Assembly (NCBI GenBank): GCA_016235555.1
Contig: JACRKC010000055.1
Span: 1 to 64,000 of the forward strand
Origin: Verrucomicrobiota bacterium
Lineage (GTDB): Bacteria > Verrucomicrobiota > Verrucomicrobiia > Opitutales > Opitutaceae
Length of the DNA stretch: 64,000 bases
Reading direction: 5' to 3'
Shown: positions 18,301 through 24,646 of the stretch, piece after piece
Layout of the letters: each line of letters starts with the position of its first letter
Numbering within the stretch: the first letter of the stretch is position 1
Made by a program: the position numbers and the translations under genes
Notes under the pieces: generated by a model
Told to the model about the DNA's origin: nothing
Seen by the model: only the letters and a program-made list of their open reading frames with translations
Database searches by the model: none

Positions 18301-18425
18301 CCCGAACTCACCAGCGCGCACGCCAGCATCGTAGCGGCCGACGTGAGGAGGCCGGCGCGGCGTGATCCGCGCGATCCGGCCTCGTTACCTCGGCCGCTAC
18401 CCGCATCGCCGGCCAGCAGCTTCAC
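15399..18425 (-). CDS. Secreted beta-helix plus TIM-barrel-like protein (DUF6298 type)
   Basis: This 1,008-residue two-domain protein starts at a GTG that overlaps the stop of the GH105 gene by four bases (GTGA), so the two are probably translationally coupled. After a signal region with a long basic N-terminus (hydrophobic core about 25-45), residues about 55-480 form a right-handed parallel beta-helix of the pectate-lyase superfamily, opening with 'GGDDTATIQGALDAV'. Residues about 520-1008 look like a glycosidase-type barrel of the DUF6298 kind, with 'FYYAYPGLWYDRRRDD' and 'FVYQAYDNHNLQEAAAHW'. The linker (about 494-524) is encoded by two REP hairpins. The reaction is unknown; cleavage of a pectin or rhamnogalacturonan linkage in the periplasm or outside fits the neighbours. 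Confidence 0.75.
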   Translation of the reverse strand: MKLLAGDAGSGRGNEAGSRGSRRAGLLTSAATMLACALVSSGLRAAEAVAPAALMDFSTAGYGGGGVALPRVAARLVVAPTGGDDTATIQGALDAVAKRPLDAQGFRGAVLLRGGPFRVAGQLRIAAAGVILRGEGATIVAAGNSRRTLIEVRGSTANRVVGEAVRVTDENVPAGAIRLTLANVDGLRVGDRVVVRRPSTREWIAEIKANDYAVVGQYRESRIDWLPGTRDIEWERTIVAVDAAAKTVTLDAPITTALETKFGGGTVHALTWPERLRNVGVEYLTCVSECDANQPFDEEHAWIGVSLDHVENAWVRQVTVRQFVSSCVWVGNGARAVTVEDCGSERPVSEVAAWRRVSFYVGGQQVLVQRCTAADGGRDFAAGHCAAGPNVFLECRAVRANADSGPFESWASGVLYDRVSIGGAALALANLGAKTQGAAWTAANCVLWNCAASGRIVIDSPPGAPNRAVIDDKVASLYRAQLAERAGGAAVAALKKVERVDLNALDREAVPFKPSALGATRSTSKPLAIEGGYFVVEGRAVFGASMGSALWKGQLMPGRRDGGTSPTRWAPGRVGTGWTEDLNQLTDGMAAQRTPFYYAYPGLWYDRRRDDHSIARREDAEVAAPFAESPWARSGQGKAWDGLSQYDLTKFNPWYFARLRELAERCAEKGLVFVYQAYDNHNLQEAAAHWAEFAWRPANCLQDVGFPEPPNWTGSSQSRHHIAAEFYDVTHPVRRDLHERYIRHTLDVLGDSPNFILTVGYQFAGPLAFQQFFVDTVAAWAKAHGRRVRQQLQTSKAVTDAILADPARAALIDVIDTRYWQYTEDGKLFAPDGLGKLAFREIRNNTFGREVAVPTKADYVYKIVREYRDKFPDKAVVAGHGGFGPLAVLMAGGASPVNSEGGVFRAGGARDDAGLTRFIAEQLAGVLPRMRPVDGLAGEAWCLADATWKTVLIYSAAGETITLAQALPASEATWFNLRDGETKKTKLGAATSVAKPSSGEWLLLVRGL
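16858..16883 (+). repeat. GTGGA-foot REP hairpin inside the DUF6298 gene
   Basis: The stem AGCGCGTTG-cccc-CAACGCGCT is identical to the intergenic copy at 14170-14195. On the coding (minus) strand it reads [10 protein letters not shown], in the linker between the beta-helix and the C-terminal domain. Confidence 0.75.
16912..16938 (-). repeat. Second GTGGA-foot REP hairpin inside the DUF6298 gene
   Basis: The stem AGCGCGTTGA-gg-TCAACGCGCT with the foot GGTGG lies 28 bases from the previous copy and in inverse orientation, so the two form a BIME inside the coding region. It encodes VERVDLNALD. Confidence 0.75.
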
Positions 18426-19819
18426 AAATGCTCCCGATAACTCGTCGCCGAATCCTTCGGCACGTAATGGTAGGTGCGCAGCTTGTAATCGATCGTGAAC
18501 GCCGGGTTCTTCAGCAGCCGGATGATTTCCACGCCGGCGAGCATCGTCGTGCCGTAGCCGTGCAGCGCCTTCACGCTCGCCGGCCGGTTGTAATAATACA
18601 CCTGGTCACTCGCATAGGTCGTGCCCACGCATGTGCCCTCGATCTGGCCCTTGGCGTTGATCCGCGTGACAAGACCGCACCAACCGGCCTGCGCGATCGA
18701 GCCGTAGGTCGTGGCCGGGATCCAGCCCTCGTTGACCGCGTGCGCGAGGCCATAGACGAACATCGCCGTGGCCGACGTTTCGAGATACGAGTCGTTGCGG
18801 TCGATCATCTGGTGCCAGAGTCCGGAACCGGACTGGTATTGCGCGACGCCGCGCAACGTCGCCCGGAGTTGGGCGAGCACTTTCTCCCGGCCCGGATGGG
18901 CCTTCGGCAGCACGTCGAGCAGATCGCACATCGCGACGACGATCCAGCCGGTCGCGCGCCCCCAGTAAAAATGCGGCGCGGAGTGATTCGCCGCATTCCA
19001 GCCGTGCGTGTAGAGACCGAGCTGCGGGTTGAAGAGATACGATGACATCCGCTCGATCTGTTTCACCGCGTCGTCGAACCACGCGCGTTCGCCGGTCAGG
19101 TGGCCCATCTCCGCCAGCGCCGGCACGCTCATATAGGCGTCGTCCGCCCAGAGCGACAGCGCCTGCGGCCGCTGCCGCGCGAGCGTGCCGTCCTTGAACC
19201 GGAACTGCTTCTTCCCGATCCACTCGCTCCACGTATCGATCACCGGCTTGAGGTCGGGCCCGACCTTCGCGCGGCGTGCGCGGATGACCGCTGCGCACAT
19301 CGAGCCGCTGTCGTCGAGAGCACGCGGTTCGAGCACCGAGCGGAAGCCATTCTTGTCGGTGCCGAACTTCTTCGCGCTCTCGCGGAAATACGGCAGCCAC
19401 TTCGCGAGAAACTCCAGGTGCTTCTGCGTGTAGGCGGCGAACTTCGCGTCGCCCGTCACCACCGCCGCGCGCAGCATCGCCGAGTGGACGACGCCCATCT
19501 CGTATTGCAAGGGCCCGAACTCCGACTCGCCGCGGTCGGCGGCGGCCGTCGCGACCGGCGCGGAGGCCGGGTCGGTGATTTCCCTCCCGGTCGCGCTGTC
19601 CACGATCCGCGTGAGCGCCGCCTGATCGAGATAGTCGCGCACGCGCGCGAGCGCCTCGGTGACCTCCGGGACCGTCGGCTGCTGGTAAGGCACGGGATAC
19701 GTGCCCTCGGCCGAGTCCTTCGCGGCGTTTTTATTGTCGCGATTGCGGTAGGGGCCGTCGGCGAAGACCGGCGCGGCGACCAATGTAATGACCAGCGTTG
19801 AGCGAAGCAGGGGGTTCAT
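18422..19819 (-). CDS. GH105 unsaturated rhamnogalacturonyl/galacturonyl hydrolase
   Basis: GH105 enzymes remove the 4,5-unsaturated uronic acid that lyases leave at the non-reducing end of pectin fragments. The protein has 465 residues with a signal peptide (cut about residue 20, after 'APVFA'), so it acts outside the cytoplasm. The (alpha/alpha)6 barrel shows 'LWADDAYMSVP' (223-233), the segment that holds the catalytic Asp of YteR/RhiN, and 'WGRATGWIVVAMCDLLD', the usual following helix. Its stop codon overlaps the start of the downstream beta-helix gene. Its product, the unsaturated monosaccharide, is the spontaneous precursor of the KduI substrate. An exact choice between EC 3.2.1.172 and a galacturonyl-specific activity is not possible here. 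Confidence 0.88.
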   Translation of the reverse strand: MNPLLRSTLVITLVAAPVFADGPYRNRDNKNAAKDSAEGTYPVPYQQPTVPEVTEALARVRDYLDQAALTRIVDSATGREITDPASAPVATAAADRGESEFGPLQYEMGVVHSAMLRAAVVTGDAKFAAYTQKHLEFLAKWLPYFRESAKKFGTDKNGFRSVLEPRALDDSGSMCAAVIRARRAKVGPDLKPVIDTWSEWIGKKQFRFKDGTLARQRPQALSLWADDAYMSVPALAEMGHLTGERAWFDDAVKQIERMSSYLFNPQLGLYTHGWNAANHSAPHFYWGRATGWIVVAMCDLLDVLPKAHPGREKVLAQLRATLRGVAQYQSGSGLWHQMIDRNDSYLETSATAMFVYGLAHAVNEGWIPATTYGSIAQAGWCGLVTRINAKGQIEGTCVGTTYASDQVYYYNRPASVKALHGYGTTMLAGVEIIRLLKNPAFTIDYKLRTYHYVPKDSATSYREHL

Positions 19820-19846
19820 GTTATCAGGATTTTCGAAACGCGAGAG

Positions 19847-19941
19847 GTAGGAGCGATTTCGTAGCGGAACGCGTGAGCGTTTCGCGCGAAAACCTCGCGG
19901 TTTCCGCTACGTGCCGAATCGCCTGCAAGCAGGCTCCTACA
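19847..19941. repeat. Nested REP pair GTAGGAGC...GCTCCTAC
   Basis: The outer ends are GTAGGAGC and GCTCCTAC, the right end being a copy of the hairpin at 9641-9664. Inside, GTAGCGGAA and TTCCGCTAC form a second inverted pair. It occupies almost the whole gap between the six-hairpin gene and the GH105 gene. Confidence 0.7.
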
Positions 19942-19951
19942 GCCAGGGTTT

Positions 19952-22081
19952 TCACGGCAACGGCCGCAGCCCCTCGCTGCGCACTTTCCACGTGCCGTCT
20001 TTCGGAAAACCAGGCGCGTCCATCGTCGGCGCCCCATCCCAGCCGCCCGCCATCATCGCCACCGCGGCCAGCAACGCGCCGTTGCCCGGCAGGTAAACCG
20101 GCAGATCCTCCCGCTGGCGGTTGTGACCGTTGCCGGTGTAGCTGTTGTTCGGGCCGTCGCTTTTCAGCAGCACGTCGACCGCCTTCTTCGCCTCGCCGAG
20201 ACGCGCCGCCGTCATCGCGATCATCGGATAGTCCCAGCCCCAGATTTTCGTTTCCCAATCCCACGATTTCAGCACGGCGTCGAGCGTGCGACCCATGACG
20301 GCACGGTCCACGCCGTCGCCCGGAAGCTGGCCGAACGCCATCAGGAAGGACGGATGGTCGTGGCGGCTGGCAACGTTGTCCCAGGTGTCAGGGTGCGACT
20401 CGAGCGCGACGTATTTCCCGTCCTTCTGCGGCAGCGGCGCGATGGCCGCGATCATCTTGTCCCATTCCTCGTGGCGGCCCATGCCGAGTCGCTCGCGCCA
20501 CTGCTGCGCGATCTGCAGGCCGCGCGACCAGTAGCTGAGTTCGTAACACGGATTCATGCTCGCGGCCTGGTCGTAGATTTCCTGCGCGATCCAGAGCGGC
20601 GGTCCGAGGTTGTAGCATTTGCGCGCCTCGTCCCAGTTCAGCATCGACGCCATGCACTCGGCCGTGTCGAGCACGAGTTCGCGATACCGCGCGAGCAGTT
20701 CCGGCGTCGGGTTGTTGCGATAAAGCAGCTCGGCGAGATGGATCGGGTGCGGCTGGTTCCACACGATGAGCGGATTCCCGCCGGGGCTTTCGCGCCAGTC
20801 GGGGCCGATCATCTTCGGCCAGCGCGCGCCCCGCAGTTCGCGACCCGTCGCGATGCGCCGCGCGAGCGGCAACGCCGTCACGTAGCCGTCGAGGTTGCGC
20901 ATCAGGAAAGCATCGCGCCCCCACAGCGCGAAATGCGCCGCGTGCCACCAGATCATCTCGGTGTGGTGCTTTCCATACCAGGTCGAGTTGGTGAGGCCGC
21001 TCTCCTGCGGCGGAAAATCGCCGGCAAACTGGATGACCGTGAGATATTGGGAAAGGACGACGCGGCGCTCGAGTTCCTTTGCCCGCGGATCCGTGCTGCC
21101 CGCAAAGTCGATCGCGCCACCCGACTGCCAGAGTTTCGGCCAGGCCTCCGCGCTCGCGGCCAGGATCGCCTTGGTTTCCGGCACCTTCGGCGCCCCGCCG
21201 GGCACGAATGCGACCGCAAACTCCAGCACCGCGCCGGCCGCGACGCTCAGCCGGATCTCATGCTCGCCGTTCCACCGGGCGGTGAGGGCCGTCGCCCCGA
21301 GCACCGAACCGATGTAGCGCGAGTCATCCCGCACATGCTCGAACAACACCGTCCGGTCGTTCTGCGCCACAATCTGCGTGGTGTGCGATTCCGGCGCGGA
21401 CCAGTCGAGCGCGGGATTGTTCTTCACCTTGATGTCGTGTCCGCGCGGCAGAGCGATCCGCACACCCAGCCGGCCCCCGGCCACCAGCGGCGACTCCACC
21501 CGGATGGCGAGCGCATCGCGCACCGGATCACACGCCACCGTCGTGCGCACCGGCGCACCTTCGAGCTGAAACTCGCTGCGGAGGGTGCCCGACCATAGGT
21601 CGAGCGTCTGTTGAACATTCGTGATGTCCTCCGGCCCGAGTCGTCCGCCGCCTTCCCGCGCCAGATCGAGCGCGAGCTGCGGGAGCGGCATGGCGTGCGG
21701 ATTCTCGCGCAGCCACTTGCCCGCCGGGCTGTTTTGGTTCGTCGGGTAGCCGATGGTTTTCCCATAGGCGGTGAACGGCCGGTTGGCGTCCTGTAGCTGG
21801 AAGTTTTGCGGGTTGGCGTTCTGATGCCACGACCAGCGCGCGGCGGTTTCCAGCGGAATGCCGTTTTTCTGGTAGTGCGGATAAAGCGTCTGCAAACCCG
21901 TCACGTCGGCCGTGAAACAAAACTCCCCGTTCCCCACCGACAGGGGCGCCCACGGGTCGATCTTTTCGAGCTTCGGGTTGTGCCGGGTCACGAGCGCCTG
22001 GCGGTCGATCGGCTCGGCCCCGATCGCCGCGGTGGCGAGCAGACCGGCGACGGAAAAACGGAGGAAGGCGAAGCGCACCAT
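19952..22081 (-). CDS. Secreted six-hairpin glycosidase-like protein
   Basis: This 709-residue protein begins with a signal peptide (MVRFAFLRFSVAGLLATAAIGA); the longer open frame upstream has no signal-like character, so ATG 22081 is chosen. It has an N-terminal beta-sandwich ('SVGNGEFCFTADVTGLQTLY', about 45-330) and an (alpha/alpha)6 barrel (about 340-690). The segment 'WYGKHHTEMIWWHAAHFALW' sits where related clan members carry their active site. This resembles GH65/GH95-like six-hairpin enzymes without matching one I can name. Acidic candidates are E in 'HHTEMIWW' and D in 'WGRDAF'. Adjacent to GH105 and the beta-helix gene, it probably trims another pectin side chain. The substrate is unknown. 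Confidence 0.68.
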   Translation of the reverse strand: MVRFAFLRFSVAGLLATAAIGAEPIDRQALVTRHNPKLEKIDPWAPLSVGNGEFCFTADVTGLQTLYPHYQKNGIPLETAARWSWHQNANPQNFQLQDANRPFTAYGKTIGYPTNQNSPAGKWLRENPHAMPLPQLALDLAREGGGRLGPEDITNVQQTLDLWSGTLRSEFQLEGAPVRTTVACDPVRDALAIRVESPLVAGGRLGVRIALPRGHDIKVKNNPALDWSAPESHTTQIVAQNDRTVLFEHVRDDSRYIGSVLGATALTARWNGEHEIRLSVAAGAVLEFAVAFVPGGAPKVPETKAILAASAEAWPKLWQSGGAIDFAGSTDPRAKELERRVVLSQYLTVIQFAGDFPPQESGLTNSTWYGKHHTEMIWWHAAHFALWGRDAFLMRNLDGYVTALPLARRIATGRELRGARWPKMIGPDWRESPGGNPLIVWNQPHPIHLAELLYRNNPTPELLARYRELVLDTAECMASMLNWDEARKCYNLGPPLWIAQEIYDQAASMNPCYELSYWSRGLQIAQQWRERLGMGRHEEWDKMIAAIAPLPQKDGKYVALESHPDTWDNVASRHDHPSFLMAFGQLPGDGVDRAVMGRTLDAVLKSWDWETKIWGWDYPMIAMTAARLGEAKKAVDVLLKSDGPNNSYTGNGHNRQREDLPVYLPGNGALLAAVAMMAGGWDGAPTMDAPGFPKDGTWKVRSEGLRPLP

Positions 22082-22235
22082 GGGGAGGCGTTTTCTTGTC
22101 GACGCCCTCTGGCCCCGCAACGTCAAAGGCCTCTCGTCCGGGCCGGCCAGTCCGACACTTTTCCGGTAACTCCCGCTTTCCATTCGAGTTTCCCCCTCCG
22201 GCCGGTCACAACGTCGTCCGCCCATCACCCTTGTC

Positions 22236-23153
22236 ATGCTGCAACTCCGCTCCGTCACCAAGCGCTACGGCCCACTCGTCGCCCTCGACGACGTCTCGCT
22301 CGACATCGCCCGCGGCGAGTTCTTCGGCCTGCTCGGCCCCAACGGCGCGGGCAAGTCCACGCTCATGTCGCTCGTCGCGGGCCTCCGCACGCCGGACGCC
22401 GGCACGCTCACGTTGGACGGCGCCGCGCTCTCCACGCGGGATGCCGCCACCCGCAGCGCCCTCGGCCTCGTGCCCCAGTCGATCGCCCTCTACGAACAAC
22501 TGACCGCCGAGCAGAACCTGCGGATTTTCGGAGAACTCTACGGCCTGCGCGGCGCGGAACTGCGCACCCGCGTCGACGAGGCGCTCACCGCCGCCCAGCT
22601 CACCGACCGGCGGCGTGATGCGGTGCGCACGTTCTCCGGCGGCATGCAGCGCCGCCTCAACCTCGTCGCCTCCCTGCTCCACCGCCCGAAGCTCCTCCTC
22701 TGTGACGAGCCGACCGTCGGCGTCGATCCGCAGTCGCGCAACGCCATCTTCGAATACCTCGAACGCCGCAACCGCGAAGGCCTCACGATCATCTACTCGA
22801 CGCACTACATGGAGGAGGCCACGCGGCTCTGCTCCCGCATCGGCATCATCGACCACGGTCGCATTCACGCCCTCGGCCCGCTGGACGAACTCCTCACGCG
22901 CCTGCCCTTCGAGGAGGAAATCACCTTCGCCGCTTCGCCGGACACCGCCGCCCTCACGGCGGAACTCGCCGCCCACGGCGAAACCGCCACGCTCAACGGC
23001 ACGAATCGCTTTCGCCCGCGCGCTGACTTCAAGCTGTCCGCTTTTTACGCGCTCGCCGAGCAACACCGCCTGCCGCCGCGACTCTTCACGCAGCAGCGAC
23101 CGACGCTTGAGGCCGTGTTTCTCCACCTGACCGGCCGCTCCCTCCGCGAGTAG
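22236..23153 (+). CDS. ABC transporter ATP-binding subunit (ABC-2 exporter type)
   Basis: This 305-residue ATPase has Walker A 'GPNGAGKST' (34-42), Q-loop Q81, signature 'FSGGM' (133-137), Walker B 'LLLCDEPT' (153-160) and a C-terminal extension of about 80 residues like NatA/CcmA-type exporters. It pairs with the permease 49 bases downstream. It is transcribed away from the glycosidase gene across a 154-base intergenic region. The cargo is unknown; drug, lipid or protein export are all possible for this class. Confidence 0.88.
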   Translation: MLQLRSVTKRYGPLVALDDVSLDIARGEFFGLLGPNGAGKSTLMSLVAGLRTPDAGTLTLDGAALSTRDAATRSALGLVPQSIALYEQLTAEQNLRIFGELYGLRGAELRTRVDEALTAAQLTDRRRDAVRTFSGGMQRRLNLVASLLHRPKLLLCDEPTVGVDPQSRNAIFEYLERRNREGLTIIYSTHYMEEATRLCSRIGIIDHGRIHALGPLDELLTRLPFEEEITFAASPDTAALTAELAAHGETATLNGTNRFRPRADFKLSAFYALAEQHRLPPRLFTQQRPTLEAVFLHLTGRSLRE

Positions 23154-23202
23154 CCTGCCTTTCTACTTTCTTCTTTCCCAAGTTTCTTCTTTTCCGCCCC
23201 CC

Positions 23203-24612
23203 ATGCGCACCCTGCTCACCCTCGTCCGCAAGGATCTCATCGGCTTTCTCCGCAATCGTGCGGCCCTCACGCTCACGTTCGTCGTGCCGATCGCGCTCAT
23301 CTTCATCTTCGGCCAGGTCTTCGGTCTGAATCGCAAGGACTCCGGGCCGACCGGCATCCGGCTCGCCGTCGTGAATGCCAGCTCCGAACCGGCCGCGGCG
23401 AAACTCGTCGATGCGTTGCGCGCCGAAAAATCGTTTCGCGTCATCACCGAGTTCATCAACCCGGACCAGAGCCGCCGCCCGCTCACCGAGGACGACGCGC
23501 GCGCGCAAATCCGCGACCGCCAGCTCCGCTTCGCCGTCGTCATCCCGCACGACCTCATTGCCGAAAACGAGTTCGGCCTGCACCTCAAGATTCTCTCCGA
23601 TCCGCGCAACGAGATCGAAACTCAACTCGTCAACGGGCTCCTGCAGAAAACCATTTTTTCCAACGTCCCCGAACTGCTCGGCCAGTCGCTGCAGGCTCGC
23701 GCGAAAAAATTCCTCGGCGACGATTCGCTCAAGCGCTTCAACGGCACGGTCGCCACCGCCGTCGCCAGTGCCTTCGGGGGCGACGCCGCCGAGATCCAGC
23801 GTCGCATCGAGTCGGGCGATCTCGGGTTGGGCACGCTCAGCTCCACCGGCAAGCCCGCACCCAAAGCCGCCGATCCCTCTCTGCGCACCCTCGCGGCGCC
23901 ACCCTCCACTCCCGCCAATGCGGATGGTGAAAAGAAACCGGTGGACGACATCTTCTCCCGACTCGTGCGTATCGAGAAGGAGCAGGTCGTGGGCAAGGAC
24001 GTGAAGAGCCCGGACGCGACGCGGGTCATCGGCGGACAGGCCATGATGTTCCTGCTGTTTGCCCTCAGCGGCAGCGCAGCGGCGTTCTTCGACGAAAAAA
24101 ACTCCGGGATCTTCCAGCGTCTCCTCGCCTCCCCCGTCACCCGGGCACACTTGCTGTGGAGCCGGTTTATCTACGGCGTCGTGGTCGGACTCGTGCAACT
24201 CGTCGTGCTGTTCTTCGCGGGCCAGTTGATGTTCGGCGTCGATGTGCTCGGGCATCTCGGGCTTCTGCTGGTCGTGAGCACCGCCGCCGCCGCCGCCTGC
24301 ACGGCCTTCGGGATGTTCATCGCCGCCTTCACTCCCAATGCGCAGGCGGCCAGCGGGCTCGCCACGCTGCTGGTGCTGACCATGAGCGCCACCGGCGGCG
24401 CGTGGTTTCCGACGGCGCTGATGCCTGAGTTCATGCAGACCATCGGGAAGTTCACCCTCGTGTATTGGTCGATGGAGGGATTCGCCCAGGTGTTGTGGGC
24501 CGGGCAATCGCTGGTCCAGATTCTCCCGACGATCGGCATCCTCGCCGGCATCGCTGCGACCGTCATGAGCCTCGCCGTCTGGCGCTTGAACCGCTCCAAG
24601 CTTTTCGAGTGA
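23203..24612 (+). CDS. ABC-2 type permease
   Basis: This 469-residue membrane subunit has the ABC-2 layout: one N-terminal helix (about 18-45, 'LTLTFVVPIALIFIFGQVF'), a large extracytoplasmic domain (about 50-270) with a low-complexity Pro/Ala stretch near 225-250, then five to six helices ending near 465. 'EKNSGIFQRLLASPVTR' is the cytoplasmic segment typical of the family. It should form the channel for the ATPase encoded just upstream. The extracytoplasmic domain is larger than in minimal ABC-2 permeases, as in YhgE/NatB-like exporters. Confidence 0.85.
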   Translation: MRTLLTLVRKDLIGFLRNRAALTLTFVVPIALIFIFGQVFGLNRKDSGPTGIRLAVVNASSEPAAAKLVDALRAEKSFRVITEFINPDQSRRPLTEDDARAQIRDRQLRFAVVIPHDLIAENEFGLHLKILSDPRNEIETQLVNGLLQKTIFSNVPELLGQSLQARAKKFLGDDSLKRFNGTVATAVASAFGGDAAEIQRRIESGDLGLGTLSSTGKPAPKAADPSLRTLAAPPSTPANADGEKKPVDDIFSRLVRIEKEQVVGKDVKSPDATRVIGGQAMMFLLFALSGSAAAFFDEKNSGIFQRLLASPVTRAHLLWSRFIYGVVVGLVQLVVLFFAGQLMFGVDVLGHLGLLLVVSTAAAAACTAFGMFIAAFTPNAQAASGLATLLVLTMSATGGAWFPTALMPEFMQTIGKFTLVYWSMEGFAQVLWAGQSLVQILPTIGILAGIAATVMSLAVWRLNRSKLFE

Positions 24613-24646
24613 CAAGCCAGGGCAAACCCGCCGCGATGGGCGGCCC

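Noticed and set aside
22082-22261. An N-terminal extension of the six-hairpin glycosidase
   Set aside because: The 60 extra residues are Arg-rich and overlap the divergent ABC gene start. The signal peptide begins at ATG 22081.
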